The notes under the pieces: generated by a model | Database searches by the model: none | Told to the model about the DNA's origin: nothing | Seen by the model: only the letters and a program-made list of their open reading frames with translations | Translations under genes and position numbers: made by a program | DNA from: Batillaria attramentaria | Lineage: Eukaryota > Mollusca > Gastropoda > Batillariidae | DNA length: 64,000 nucleotides | NCBI GenBank assembly: GCA_018292915.2 | Contig: JACVVK020000168.1 | Coordinates: 964,501-1,028,500 of the forward strand | Reading direction: 5' to 3' | Shown here: positions 39,245 through 49,400 of the stretch, piece after piece | How the letters are laid out: each line of letters opens with the position of its first letter | Position numbering within the stretch: position 1 is the stretch's first letter

Positions 39245-40879
39245 ATGGAGGAAACTGCCCACGTGGGCAGCAACGGGGGCTGTGACACCCCCGGGGGCGG
39301 TGACACCCCAGTGCATGAGCCCTCCTCACCCTGGCAGCAGGTGAGGAAGGGAAAACGTAAAGAAAGAAACACCCCAGCAGGGGAAAACGGCAAACGCGCC
39401 AAGAGTAAGGGCTTGGCCGAGGGGAGGAGGCTCTCTGAAACCTCCTCCAGTGAGGAAGAAGAAGGTCTTGACCACGAGTCAGACCTAGAAAGCTTGGGTG
39501 ACCCATGCTTAGACGACACGGCCAACCAGACTGGCCAGGAGACGGAGGCCAATAATAAGGCCGAAAACAAAGTGGAGGCCGAGGCCAAGGCCAACCCCAC
39601 TAAAAAACCGTCCTACGCCGAGATGACAGCGCGTAGGGCAGCTCCCCATGGAAGGAGGGGAGTACAGAAGCCAGAAGTGGCCCCCGTGTTCTGCCGGTAC
39701 CCAGTGATACTGGAGGACCGGATGATCGAAAGCGAACCCGCTCGCCTGGCGGGACTGGCGTTCAGGCTTGCAAGCCTGATCCGAGAGGCTGGCTTTGGGG
39801 AGGTGATACACCTCAAGCCCCTCGGTAAAACAAGATTCCTGGCTGGCTGCTCAACTGAGCGCCAGCAGCAGCGACTGGCCAAGGCCACTAAGATTGGGCC
39901 AGTCAGCATTAGGGGATATGTCCCAGTCCCCAAAGTTGAGGGTGTTGTATCGATCCACATCGACGCAACGGAGTCAGAAATCCAGCGGGCCATTGAGTCC
40001 GACGTGACGGTGGTGGAGGTAAAGCGCCTCACCCTTAAAAGCGGTGAAAAATCCCGCGCAGTGAAGGTAACCCTCGCTGAGACAACCCTGCCTGATCACC
40101 TGGTGATCAACAGACAGGAGTATGGTCTCCGACCATACGTTGCCGAAGTCCAGCGGTGCTACCGCTGCCACCGCCTGGGCCACGTGCAAAAGTCCTGCCC
40201 GGCCAAAAAAGCTGTCTGTGCTGCCTGCGGCAAGAGTGGCCACAAAAGTGGCAGCTGCAACGGTCCAAAGCACTGCACCAACTGCCAAGGTGCACACTCG
40301 GCCGCATATAAAGGCTGCCCGGCAGTGAAACAATGGAGCCTAGCCAATAGGCTCAGGGCTCAGGACTACATGCCCAGAGCCCAGGCAATGCAGGAAGCCG
40401 GGAAGATTGTTGCCAGAAAAAAGGCACAATCCGCCGCCCCACCACCTGCCCCCACCAAGACACCCAACCTTGGGTGGAGGCAGGAAGCCGTCCCGAAAAC
40501 ACAGGGCCCCAGGCCTGTACCGAGGAAGAGAATCAATCTTCCCAAAACAGTCGAGCCAGTGGCGCCTGCGGAGGTCGAAATGAAAAATTCGCAGTCACCA
40601 GACGCTGCGATCCATGACGAGACCCGGCCCAAGCCGGAGAAGAGCCTCGAAAAAGGAAACGCCCTTAAGGCCGAAAATGCCCGGCTGCGCAGTGAGGTCG
40701 AGAGCCTGAGGGGACTACTCAGCAACCTTCAAGCCACAATCTCGGACCTGAAAAACGAGATCAGGTCACTCAGGGAAGATAAGGCACAGCGGGAAGTACA
40801 ACCCTCCCAGCCTCTCTCACCTGAAACCCTGATACTGATCCAACAGGCCCTTGCATCCATTATAAATGGACAGAAGTAA
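39245..40879 (+). CDS. I-group LINE ORF1 (gag-like, three zinc knuckles)
   Basis: 544 residues from the ATG at 39245. An acidic/serine-rich N-terminus leads into an RNA-binding-like central domain (about residues 155-295). Then come knuckles CYRCHRLGHVQKSC and CAACGKSGHKSGSC, both CX2CX4HX4C, and a variant CTNCQGAHSAAYKGC. The C-terminus is a coiled coil (ENARLRSEVESLRGLL). The stop TAA at 40877-40879 overlaps the ORF2 start by 14 bases, so ORF2 is probably translated by reinitiation. Confidence 0.9.
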   Translation: MEETAHVGSNGGCDTPGGGDTPVHEPSSPWQQVRKGKRKERNTPAGENGKRAKSKGLAEGRRLSETSSSEEEEGLDHESDLESLGDPCLDDTANQTGQETEANNKAENKVEAEAKANPTKKPSYAEMTARRAAPHGRRGVQKPEVAPVFCRYPVILEDRMIESEPARLAGLAFRLASLIREAGFGEVIHLKPLGKTRFLAGCSTERQQQRLAKATKIGPVSIRGYVPVPKVEGVVSIHIDATESEIQRAIESDVTVVEVKRLTLKSGEKSRAVKVTLAETTLPDHLVINRQEYGLRPYVAEVQRCYRCHRLGHVQKSCPAKKAVCAACGKSGHKSGSCNGPKHCTNCQGAHSAAYKGCPAVKQWSLANRLRAQDYMPRAQAMQEAGKIVARKKAQSAAPPPAPTKTPNLGWRQEAVPKTQGPRPVPRKRINLPKTVEPVAPAEVEMKNSQSPDAAIHDETRPKPEKSLEKGNALKAENARLRSEVESLRGLLSNLQATISDLKNEIRSLREDKAQREVQPSQPLSPETLILIQQALASIINGQK

Positions 40880-43800
40880 GGGAGGAAGCATTCCAGACAC
40901 GCCCCCTAGGGGACTGTCCATCCTGCAGTGGAACTGCAGGTCTGTGACCGGGAAGGCCCCCTTCCTACGCAGATACCTGCAGGGCAAACCAAAGGTGGAC
41001 GTCCTCATGTTGCAGTCCCTTAACGTGAGACATCAGGCTCTCCCTCACCTGGATGGGTATTACTACCCCCCAGCCGTGGACATGGAGAAAGGGCGCGTCA
41101 TGGTTGCTACATATGTCAGCACTCGGCTAACTTATGTGGATGCTGACCCGCTGACACACGTGAACCCCAGAACCCGTGGAGACTGCCGGCTCAACCTGAG
41201 AAGCCTGACAGTCTCGTTATCAGGGGGAAAGGAGGTCACGCTGGTAAATGTGTACTACCCAGACGGAATACCGGATGGGAGTGCCTGTGACTGGCTTAAA
41301 AATCTGGGCGCGCAGACAGCAGACGCACGGAGAACCTGGGTGGTGGCCGGCGACTTCAACGCCAGCCACAGACTCTGGGATCCAGGCGCAACAACGGCTG
41401 GCGGAGGGCACTTGGCAAACGCGGTTTTAGAATCCAATCTGAGCATACTGAACGATTGCTCAGTGACCCGCATCGGCCAAGGTGGGCAGAGGAACAGCGC
41501 AATTGACGTAACACTAGCCAGCCCAGCACTCTGCCGAGAGGCCACTTGGGAGACTGGAGACGACAATATGCAATCAGACCACCTACCTATCCACATTACG
41601 CTGGATCAGGCCGTCCCCACGGAGGTGGAAGTCAACTCCGGCCCAAAATATGCATATGACAAGGCAGACTGGGAGAAGTTCCGAACCCTGGTGGAAGCTG
41701 AATGCGAAAACATGAACAGCAACAGCCCTAACCAAGATATAGACTCGAAATACGAGGAGATTAGAAGCATGATCCTCACCGCGGCCAACGCTGCGATCCC
41801 ACAGTCACGCCCACAGCCCTCCGGTGGCAGCCGGCTGATTGGCGGCTGGTGGAACGCGGAATGCGAGGAAGCCACAGCAGAGAAAAGGCGGGTCCTCAGA
41901 GCGTTCAAAAGAAATATGACTGAGGAAAACAGAGAGCTGGTGCGGGCAGCCACCACTCACTGTAGCGAGGTTGCTGAAAAAGCCAGACAGGAACACTGGG
42001 AACGCTTCTGTACAGAGCAGGTGCAGGAACCCAAAGACAGCAGCAAGCTGTGGAGAATGATACGCGCTCACAGGCGAAGGGGCCGCCTGCCAGAAAGGGC
42101 TCTACTTGTCAATGGCCAAAAGACGCAGACTGCCAAAGAAAAGGCCGATGCTCTCGCCGAGACATTTGCCAAGGCCAGTCAAACGGAACACCTCCCCCCA
42201 GAAATGAGGGAATACCGGCGGACTGAAGAACAGAGATTCGAGAAGTCGGAGAATGACGGTCATGCTCCCTCCAACGGCGACCTGACGCTAGAGGAGCTAC
42301 GGACGGCGATTGGCAGCCTCGGCTCGCAAGGCAAAGCGACCGGGCATGACCCAATCTCGTACCAGATGATTCGCCATCTTCCAGACAGAATGATCAAAGT
42401 TCTTCTGGGCTTCTACCAGACCTGCTGGGACTCTGGTCAGATACCCAAGGCTTGGAAGAAGGCTGTAGTGGTGGCCATCCCCAAGGATGGCAAGCCGCCC
42501 CACCTCCCAACAAGCTACCGCCCGGTCGCACTAACATCCCACCTGGGGAAGGTGTATGAGAGGCTGGTCAGGGACAGGCTAGAGTACCATCTGGAGAAGC
42601 ATGGCATAATCCCGCTGTGCCAGGCCGGTTTCCGCAAAGGAAGAGGCTGCATGGAACACGTCGCTAGGCTCACCAGTGAGATCAAGAAGGCAATGGTCAA
42701 CAAACACTCAATGGTGACCACCTTCTTCGACATGAAGCGCGCGTTCGACACAGTGTGGCATGCCAAGCTTCTAGACAAACTGAGCAGCATTGGCATCTCC
42801 GGGCGACTGTACCAATTTGTGCAGGCGTTCCTGGCAGACAGGAGGATCTCGGTGAGAGTCGGAGCCTCCCTGTCGGATGAGCACATCCTCGATATGGGCG
42901 TCCCGCAAGGCAGCGTGATTGCGCCTACCCTGTTCTCAGTCATGCTACACGACATTGAGGCCAAGGTCGGCAGGCCGGACATAAAAATGTCACTGTACGC
43001 AGATGACCTGGCCATTTGGACTGAGCTGCCCACTCAGTTGCCAGGAAAGACGGCTTTCATGAAAAAGTTGTACGAAAGATGGCGGACCAAATTTCAGTCG
43101 TGTGTGGATGACATCCAGGGTTACATGGGGCAGAATGGCTTCCAGCTCTCCCCGGAGAAAACATCACTCGTGGTGTTCTCCAGGACAAACGGAGCGAAGA
43201 ACGCCATGTCCATACAAATCGGGAACGTGACCATCAAGCCTTGCAGCGAGGCTAAGTTCCTGGGAGTGACACTGAACGAACGCCTGCGGTGGCAGCCGCA
43301 CATCAGCAACCTAACCGCAAAAGCTTCGCGATCAGTGAACCTGATCAAAATCCTGTCAGCTGAGAGATGGGCAACACCACGCAGCCTCATCCATCTAACG
43401 AACGCTCTGGTGAGATCTCGCCTCACGTACGGATGCGAAGCCTTCTTCGCACTGTCGAAAACCGAATATCTGAAGCTTGAACGAGTTGAACTGGCAGCCC
43501 TGAAAACGGCAATTGGTGCAAGAAAAAGTGCGAGAAACGACCTGGTATACCAGGAAGCAGGCTGGCTACCACTCAGGGAGGAATGCAAAAGGAGGTGTGC
43601 CAACTTCCAGGCTGCCATGCACGCTACTGAGACCACCTTGGGAGATGGACTCACAGAGACAGTCACCAAGGAGACCCTGATCCGGCAGGGTCTGGAAGTC
43701 AAAGCGCCACGAATATATCGGACGACCATCCCGATGGCGGAGCACACAAATGACATCTGGTCAGAGTGCGGAGCGAACCCTGAGGTGGCACAAACTCCCA

Positions 43801-44753
43801 AGCCGGTCTTTCCTCCCTGGGAGCTGGCCAAGCCCGAGTACGAACATCGCTATGCTGAAGGCGCGTCAAAGAAAGCAGACTCTGCTCTTGCCACAACCCT
43901 GGCAAGAGAGAAGATTGAACAGCGCTTTTCCCAGCACCTGAAAATCTACACGGACGACCCAGGAGAGGTTGGGTGCGCCTTCGTGATCCCAGACCTTGGA
44001 ATCACAAGGCGCTACAAACTCAACGCCGGGTTAAGCATCTTCTCAGCAGAGATGTATGCAATCCTCATGGCCTGCACGTTTGTCAACGACATGCCAAACC
44101 CCCCGCTGGGGGTGGTCATTCTGTCAGACTCCAAGTCTTCACTCCAAGCCCTAGAGAGAGGGGGCACCAGGAATAGGAGTGATGTACAAAGCGAGATCCT
44201 CTTTTTGGCCCATCAGATCATCACGAAGGGAACCATCTTAGCCCTCATGTGGCTACCCTCCCACAGCGGGATCAGAGGAAATGAGCTGGCCGATCGCGCG
44301 GCCCGGGACGCCACCGGCGATGGCATGGAAGCAAAACTACTCCAGACACTCAGTGAAGTAAAAAGTAAGATACAAAGAGCGGCCCACACTCTCAGAGAGA
44401 GGAGACTCCGTGCATTGTGCGAAGAAAATGGCTGGGTCCACCTCCCGGGTGGCCAAAACCACGTGCCACTTTTCCCGCGCAGACACTCTGCAATCATCTG
44501 CAGAATACGCACACTGTGCTGCGCACACACATGGAGTAACGACCTCTGCCAGTGTGGGCAGCCCCCAGACGTCCGCCACATTGTAAACGGTTGCGATGGC
44601 CTGCCCGCCAGCCTCCAGCCGGTCTGGGACCTGAGAGACAGATACTCACTGAAGACGGTAGACTTCCTCAAGCCACACCAAGTCCTAGGTGATAGGCCAA
44701 TGAGAACCCTGGCCGACGCGATCGTCAGATCAGATCTGACAAAATGGTTCTAA
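40866..44753 (+). CDS. I-group LINE ORF2: endonuclease, reverse transcriptase, RNase H
   Basis: 1295 residues, uninterrupted. The endonuclease covers about residues 15-245 (LQWNCRS, VAGDFNASH, DVTLAS, SDHLPI). The reverse transcriptase covers about 470-780 (VAIPKDGKPP, RPVALTS, QAGFRKGRGC, DMKRAFDTV, GVPQGSV, and the catalytic YADD at 711-714). RNase H runs from about 1025 to 1165 (YTDD with the first Asp near 1030, AEMYAIL, SDSKSS, WLPSHSGIRGNELAD). A cysteine/histidine zinc motif lies near the end (CQCGQPPDVRHIVNGC). All catalytic signatures are present. Confidence 0.93.
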   Translation: MDRSKGGSIPDTPPRGLSILQWNCRSVTGKAPFLRRYLQGKPKVDVLMLQSLNVRHQALPHLDGYYYPPAVDMEKGRVMVATYVSTRLTYVDADPLTHVNPRTRGDCRLNLRSLTVSLSGGKEVTLVNVYYPDGIPDGSACDWLKNLGAQTADARRTWVVAGDFNASHRLWDPGATTAGGGHLANAVLESNLSILNDCSVTRIGQGGQRNSAIDVTLASPALCREATWETGDDNMQSDHLPIHITLDQAVPTEVEVNSGPKYAYDKADWEKFRTLVEAECENMNSNSPNQDIDSKYEEIRSMILTAANAAIPQSRPQPSGGSRLIGGWWNAECEEATAEKRRVLRAFKRNMTEENRELVRAATTHCSEVAEKARQEHWERFCTEQVQEPKDSSKLWRMIRAHRRRGRLPERALLVNGQKTQTAKEKADALAETFAKASQTEHLPPEMREYRRTEEQRFEKSENDGHAPSNGDLTLEELRTAIGSLGSQGKATGHDPISYQMIRHLPDRMIKVLLGFYQTCWDSGQIPKAWKKAVVVAIPKDGKPPHLPTSYRPVALTSHLGKVYERLVRDRLEYHLEKHGIIPLCQAGFRKGRGCMEHVARLTSEIKKAMVNKHSMVTTFFDMKRAFDTVWHAKLLDKLSSIGISGRLYQFVQAFLADRRISVRVGASLSDEHILDMGVPQGSVIAPTLFSVMLHDIEAKVGRPDIKMSLYADDLAIWTELPTQLPGKTAFMKKLYERWRTKFQSCVDDIQGYMGQNGFQLSPEKTSLVVFSRTNGAKNAMSIQIGNVTIKPCSEAKFLGVTLNERLRWQPHISNLTAKASRSVNLIKILSAERWATPRSLIHLTNALVRSRLTYGCEAFFALSKTEYLKLERVELAALKTAIGARKSARNDLVYQEAGWLPLREECKRRCANFQAAMHATETTLGDGLTETVTKETLIRQGLEVKAPRIYRTTIPMAEHTNDIWSECGANPEVAQTPKPVFPPWELAKPEYEHRYAEGASKKADSALATTLAREKIEQRFSQHLKIYTDDPGEVGCAFVIPDLGITRRYKLNAGLSIFSAEMYAILMACTFVNDMPNPPLGVVILSDSKSSLQALERGGTRNRSDVQSEILFLAHQIITKGTILALMWLPSHSGIRGNELADRAARDATGDGMEAKLLQTLSEVKSKIQRAAHTLRERRLRALCEENGWVHLPGGQNHVPLFPRRHSAIICRIRTLCCAHTWSNDLCQCGQPPDVRHIVNGCDGLPASLQPVWDLRDRYSLKTVDFLKPHQVLGDRPMRTLADAIVRSDLTKWF

Positions 44754-46228
44754 ACCCCAAAAGCGAGGGGACACCCCAGTGATAATCTAAAAGGCAAAAG
44801 TACGGATGACAGAACAGACTGAGGCACCGAAAAACAAACCCAGACCAGGCATCTGAAAGCCAAGCGAAGATCCTCTGACGCTGACCAAAGCTAAGCAAAT
44901 CAGCCCTCACACACCCCAAAGACACTCGCCTAGCCAAGCAGCCAAAGTCACATGCCAGGAACAACTTGTCCTTAAGGGCCAAAAGCCATAGGACGTAAAG
45001 CAAGCTAATGATGATGAACAATTACTACCATGAACAGACCATTCAAAGGCACGCGCCTGACAGGAGTAAAAAAAAAAAATAAAAAAAAATAAAAAATGAG
45101 TGTCTCCTTTCCGCCCAGGCCTCACCGGGGGAATGCACGTCCACTTTCTCTTTAGGCCAGAGAGCTTGCCTCATTTGTGGTCGACCTCTGTGCAAAATGT
45201 CCCAGCTTCACTGGCAGCTTGCCTCTTTTTGCGATCGCCTGGCATGCGCCTTGACGTACATAACACTAAAATCACGAAAATCACGCTTTTTTCATGACAA
45301 CAAAAATCACTACAGACTCTCACACTCGCCAAAGACGGGTACCTCAAATAAACCCCACGGTCAGTTTGTGTTCTTACGCCTGTGGACATTGCAAATGAAA
45401 TACTGCCTAAATGCTTACGCGTGTTTGAAAGTTCATATCAGCGTAGCATATATAAATACAGACACTTCCTTGTGCATTGCGTGCGGCTGATGCCGTTTGT
45501 TATATTCATAGTTGCTGATGAGGAAGACGAGAGGCGGCATCAGTACGTGTGTTGCGAGCTGAGTGATAATGGCGTATGGATGTCGACGTACAAATGTATT
45601 CGTTTTCATCTTTGGATTGTCGACTATTGGTGCCACTGCATACACAAGTGCACCTGAATCACGTGAGTGAAACTGTCTACATTGCAAAACAATGTTTCTG
45701 CCAGGTAGTGTTAAAAGCATTGTATTTATCGTATGGTTCGATCGCTAACTGCACCAAAACTACACAACGTAGGTCGCTATTTCTTATTCGTTTCAAGGTT
45801 CAAACCGGAAAATTGGAGTTTGCAGTTTCATTATTGTAGCAAATGGTCTTTACTTGTCGTAGTTAGATGTTTCATATCAATATACTTACAGGGCAATATA
45901 TTATATGGTTTGTATGCTCACAGATCGTTCTCAGCTGTTTTCGTGGTATATCTATCATCACACCACATACAATGACAGTGTCTTTAATGCTGCCACTGAG
46001 CCAACAGAACCGTACTCGTTGACGCAGCCACCACACTGAGCGCTTGAGTAGAGTAACAACAGTCGTAGAATTTTGAATGTTCGATCGCTTCGGCAAAGTG
46101 TAAACAACATTGTATCGCATTAAAAGCTGTACTAATCATCAAGATGTTTGCAGCTTACAGGCGCATTGACGAGCAAAACGGTTTAGTTTAGCAAAAGTGG
46201 GATTAGCCCGTTTAAACTGTTTCTGCAG

Positions 46229-46498
46229 ATGGTGCCAACATCGGACAGGTTATGTTCCTGCCTGCTGATCTCCTGGAAGAGAATGCTGAAGTTGAAGTTG
46301 TGTGTTTCTGGAAGAACGGCATCCCGCCCGTTGAAGCCCGCCTATTGGACAGACACGGGAAAGAGTTGAAACGCAGCAACGACACTAGCAAGCAGCTTCG
46401 TTACAAGTTTCATGCCGTGAGCTGTCAGAACGCCGGCCCCATTCGTTGCGAAGCGCCAGGGGCCACTCAAAATCAAACGGTTCCTCTACTTGTCAGAT
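46229..46498 (+). CDS. Gene 2 exon A4 (Ig domain, 5-codon deletion)
   Basis: 270 bases instead of 285, phase 1-1, open. Five codons (NSSKL in the other copies) are missing after VMFL, which removes an N-glycosylation site. The Ig landmarks EVVCFWKNG and NAGPIRC are kept. Confidence 0.74.
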
Positions 46499-49400
46499 GT
46501 AAGTGGTTTTTTTTGTCTTAGTTGTACTCATAATTTGGTATAATTTGTTTGTGTTATATTTTCCAGGTATTATTATTGTTTTCGTGCTGTTGTATCTTCA
46601 GGTACTGGAACGGCAGTTTCTGTCATCCCAAAACTAAAATACAAAATATTAACACCATGTTGCATTTTGACGAAATAAGCAAACGATGTCATGTGATATA
46701 CGTGGTTTGACGACGTCATACAGTTTATAGGCTAGGAAAATTGCTGAACAAGGTAGAACAAATTTGATCCTAACTTTTAACTTTATTATAGATTCAGTAG
46801 AACACAGGCCCCTAATGCTGTGGTGGTCTCCGTGAATTTTTCCTCCGTCCGCGTCACCGTTAAAAACGACCGTTTATCTTGCCATTTTCACTATATGAGC
46901 CCTATAAATGGGTTTTTGAAGGTGTGCACAAAGTATCCGTGTTTGCGGGTACAGAAAGGCGCAGAACTCCACTCTAAATATGGTTACTGTTAGACAAGAC
47001 ACGCATTGTTGACATACTGAAATTTTACCCCAATCAGAATGATGCTTCCTGGAAAATTGCGACCATCAGTTTGGCCGTTGATTCAAAGGATCCTGTAAAG
47101 CGGCAGTATTTGATGCTTGTGCACTTATCAGGTCACTGCAGGTGACATGTATCGCGGAAAACATTTACGAACATTGAACAATTTAGTCAGGAAACGCTTC
47201 TTTGGTGTTGTGAAGTTCCCTTGTCACCGCATGTGCAGGTACGTATGAAATATGATATCCAAGTGAGCACTTTTTTTTGGTAGCGATATTTTGGGGGTGT
47301 ACTTACTAAAGTAGTTGCTGCGTTGTGAGTAGTGAACGGTTTTTCTCAAAGAGCAGTGCACTCTCAAGAATAGTATCCCAGTTGTGTCATATCAAAAGTT
47401 CATTGAAATCGCTTTTGTACTTTTGCCACAAACAGCCAACGAAAGTGCAACCTGTTTAATAATGGCTGCTAGTTCAGTACTAACAAAGTGCAATGGAAAT
47501 TATGTAGAGCACAACCTCAAGTCTATATAGTAGTATGTGGCTGAATTTATTTCAAGTGTTATGAGGTATGTTAATCACACGGCAAACATGTTTTCAAGGT
47601 CAAGGTCATTGGTTTGTCTGTTTACTCCAAAACATTTTACTTCATCACTCAGAATAAGCATTTTGGTGCTGCTAACCTTTGTCCTTGTGGTTTGGTGAGT
47701 TCACAGCATTCTCAGAATAAAAATATGACTCCAAAATCTTCATAACTCAAGCGTGACCTTGACCTTTACTAGAGGTTACCAGAAAGGCATTCCTATCAAT
47801 GCATATTAGGCAAATGTTATGCCAAAAGTTGTATTTACAAAATTTTCGCCCAGTCTCTATGACCTTTACTCCCAAGGTCAAGGTCACCAAAGTTGTCCAC
47901 AATAAATCTTCTCATACAAACATCGTTTGTGCTAATTTTGTTTTGCCTGGTGCTTGTGACTGCTTGTTCTTTTGCTTATTCTAACACAGCGATGAAATAA
48001 AATGTTTGGGAGTAAACAGACAAGTCGATGACCTTGACCTTGTAAACATGTTTGCCGTGTGCTTAACATACCTCATAACACTTGAAATGAATTCAGCCAC
48101 TTACTACTGTAGGCTTGATGTTGTGTTCTACATACTCTCCATCACGTTTTGTCAGTAATGTATGTCAGTAATTTTCATTATAAATTTGAGAATATTCACC
48201 AAAAAAAGGCAAAATAACGGCGTTTGTTCCCAAGGAAAAACACGTTGAAAATAAAAGAGATTTCACAGATTTGCTTTTGTGTCTATTGTTTTTTATTTGC
48301 ATTCGTGTAATATTATTTTACTTGAAGTTTCATATTAAGTTTGTCTAATTTCTGTACCTGTACCTCAAAACAGGAATTAATGAAAATGTCCGACATTTTC
48401 TGAGCGCGTTAGAATTTGAGGCCAAAAGGTATACTTGAAATAGTATTTTAGGGATGCTGGACCATTTCTCGAAAGCATGATGTGCGTCTGCAAATGATCT
48501 GTCAAGCGTAGCAGCTGCAGCAGCGTAATATGTCAGCCCGGTCCCCATCAGTAAGAGAATAGGCGTCTATATGGAAAAAGGAAGATTTGATAACTGAGAG
48601 CCGCTACAGGCAAATCTGTTGTCATTTCGTTGGACCACCGCAGGGTGTCTGGCCTAACATATCCAGTAGTCAAACTTGAAGTGTGTGCACAATATCTGCT
48701 GCAGCGGCGTCGTTTGTAATCTTTGCTGTGTATAGTCAATTTTTGAACCCAACCACAATATGGATTCCCCTCATTACCCCTCACAGCCAAAGGGACATAG
48801 TGGATGGGCTAGTAACACGTAAGTGCCAAGCCTCTCCTCTAAAAGTTGGTCAGTAACAAAAAAACAAAAAAAAAACGCTGTGTACACTGTGGCCGTCATA
48901 TCTGGCTACTTGGTAACCTACCCCCGTAGCAGTTAATGCTGTTTAATTAGAAAAAGGTAATTTAAGTCACGTATTTTAAGCAGTGAAGAGTTCATGAAAT
49001 TTGACGTGGGATGCACGTTTTCCTTCTCCTGGAATCACTCTACTTTTTCCAATATGTAAAACAATGACAAGTTAAAACTGGTGGCTGCTAGCAGCAAAAT
49101 ATAAACCTACCCCCCACGCAGCATGTAATGAAGGAAATGGAAAAAATGGGTAAAAATAATGACCGCTGTAAAGAAGACGTGCTTGTTTAGATTCACGGAT
49201 CTTTCTTCATACGACTAGTCATTGTCTTTTCCACCAAGACAAATGTATAAAAAGAAATTGCATCAAGTGTAGCAATTATGGCAGGCTCTTTTGGTAAGCA
49301 CCGCTTTCAGCCCATATAGGGAACTGATAACTTCAATTAACGGCCATCTATAAGCAATAATCTCTCATACAAGTTCTGAAAGATATTTCTGAAACACCGT

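Larger units (their letters stand above)
38785..45016 (+). mobile_element. Complete I-group non-LTR retrotransposon
   Basis: Bounded by a perfect 12-bp target duplication AACAATTACTAC (38773-38784 and 45017-45028). The empty site is at about 11085-11096. A 5'UTR of about 460 bases includes a TC run (39013-39046). ORF1 and ORF2 are both intact, and the end is a short ATG/TGA simple-repeat tail. The CCHC-bearing ORF1 plus endonuclease, reverse transcriptase and RNase H fits the I/Nimb lineage. It looks young and possibly competent. Confidence 0.92.
36523..46228 (+). repeat. Upstream segment of tandem duplication, copy 2
   Basis: Collinear with 7928-12308, without the pogo-like element but with an I-group LINE (38785-45016) and six more 35-bp units. 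It contains a CA repeat (37244-37294) and a LINE 3' fragment (37740-38105). It leads to exon A4. Confidence 0.75.

Noticed and set aside
39012..40725. Minus-strand frames across the I-group LINE ORF1
   Set aside because: Antisense shadows of the GC-rich ORF1. The plus-strand zinc knuckles and coiled coil identify the coding strand.
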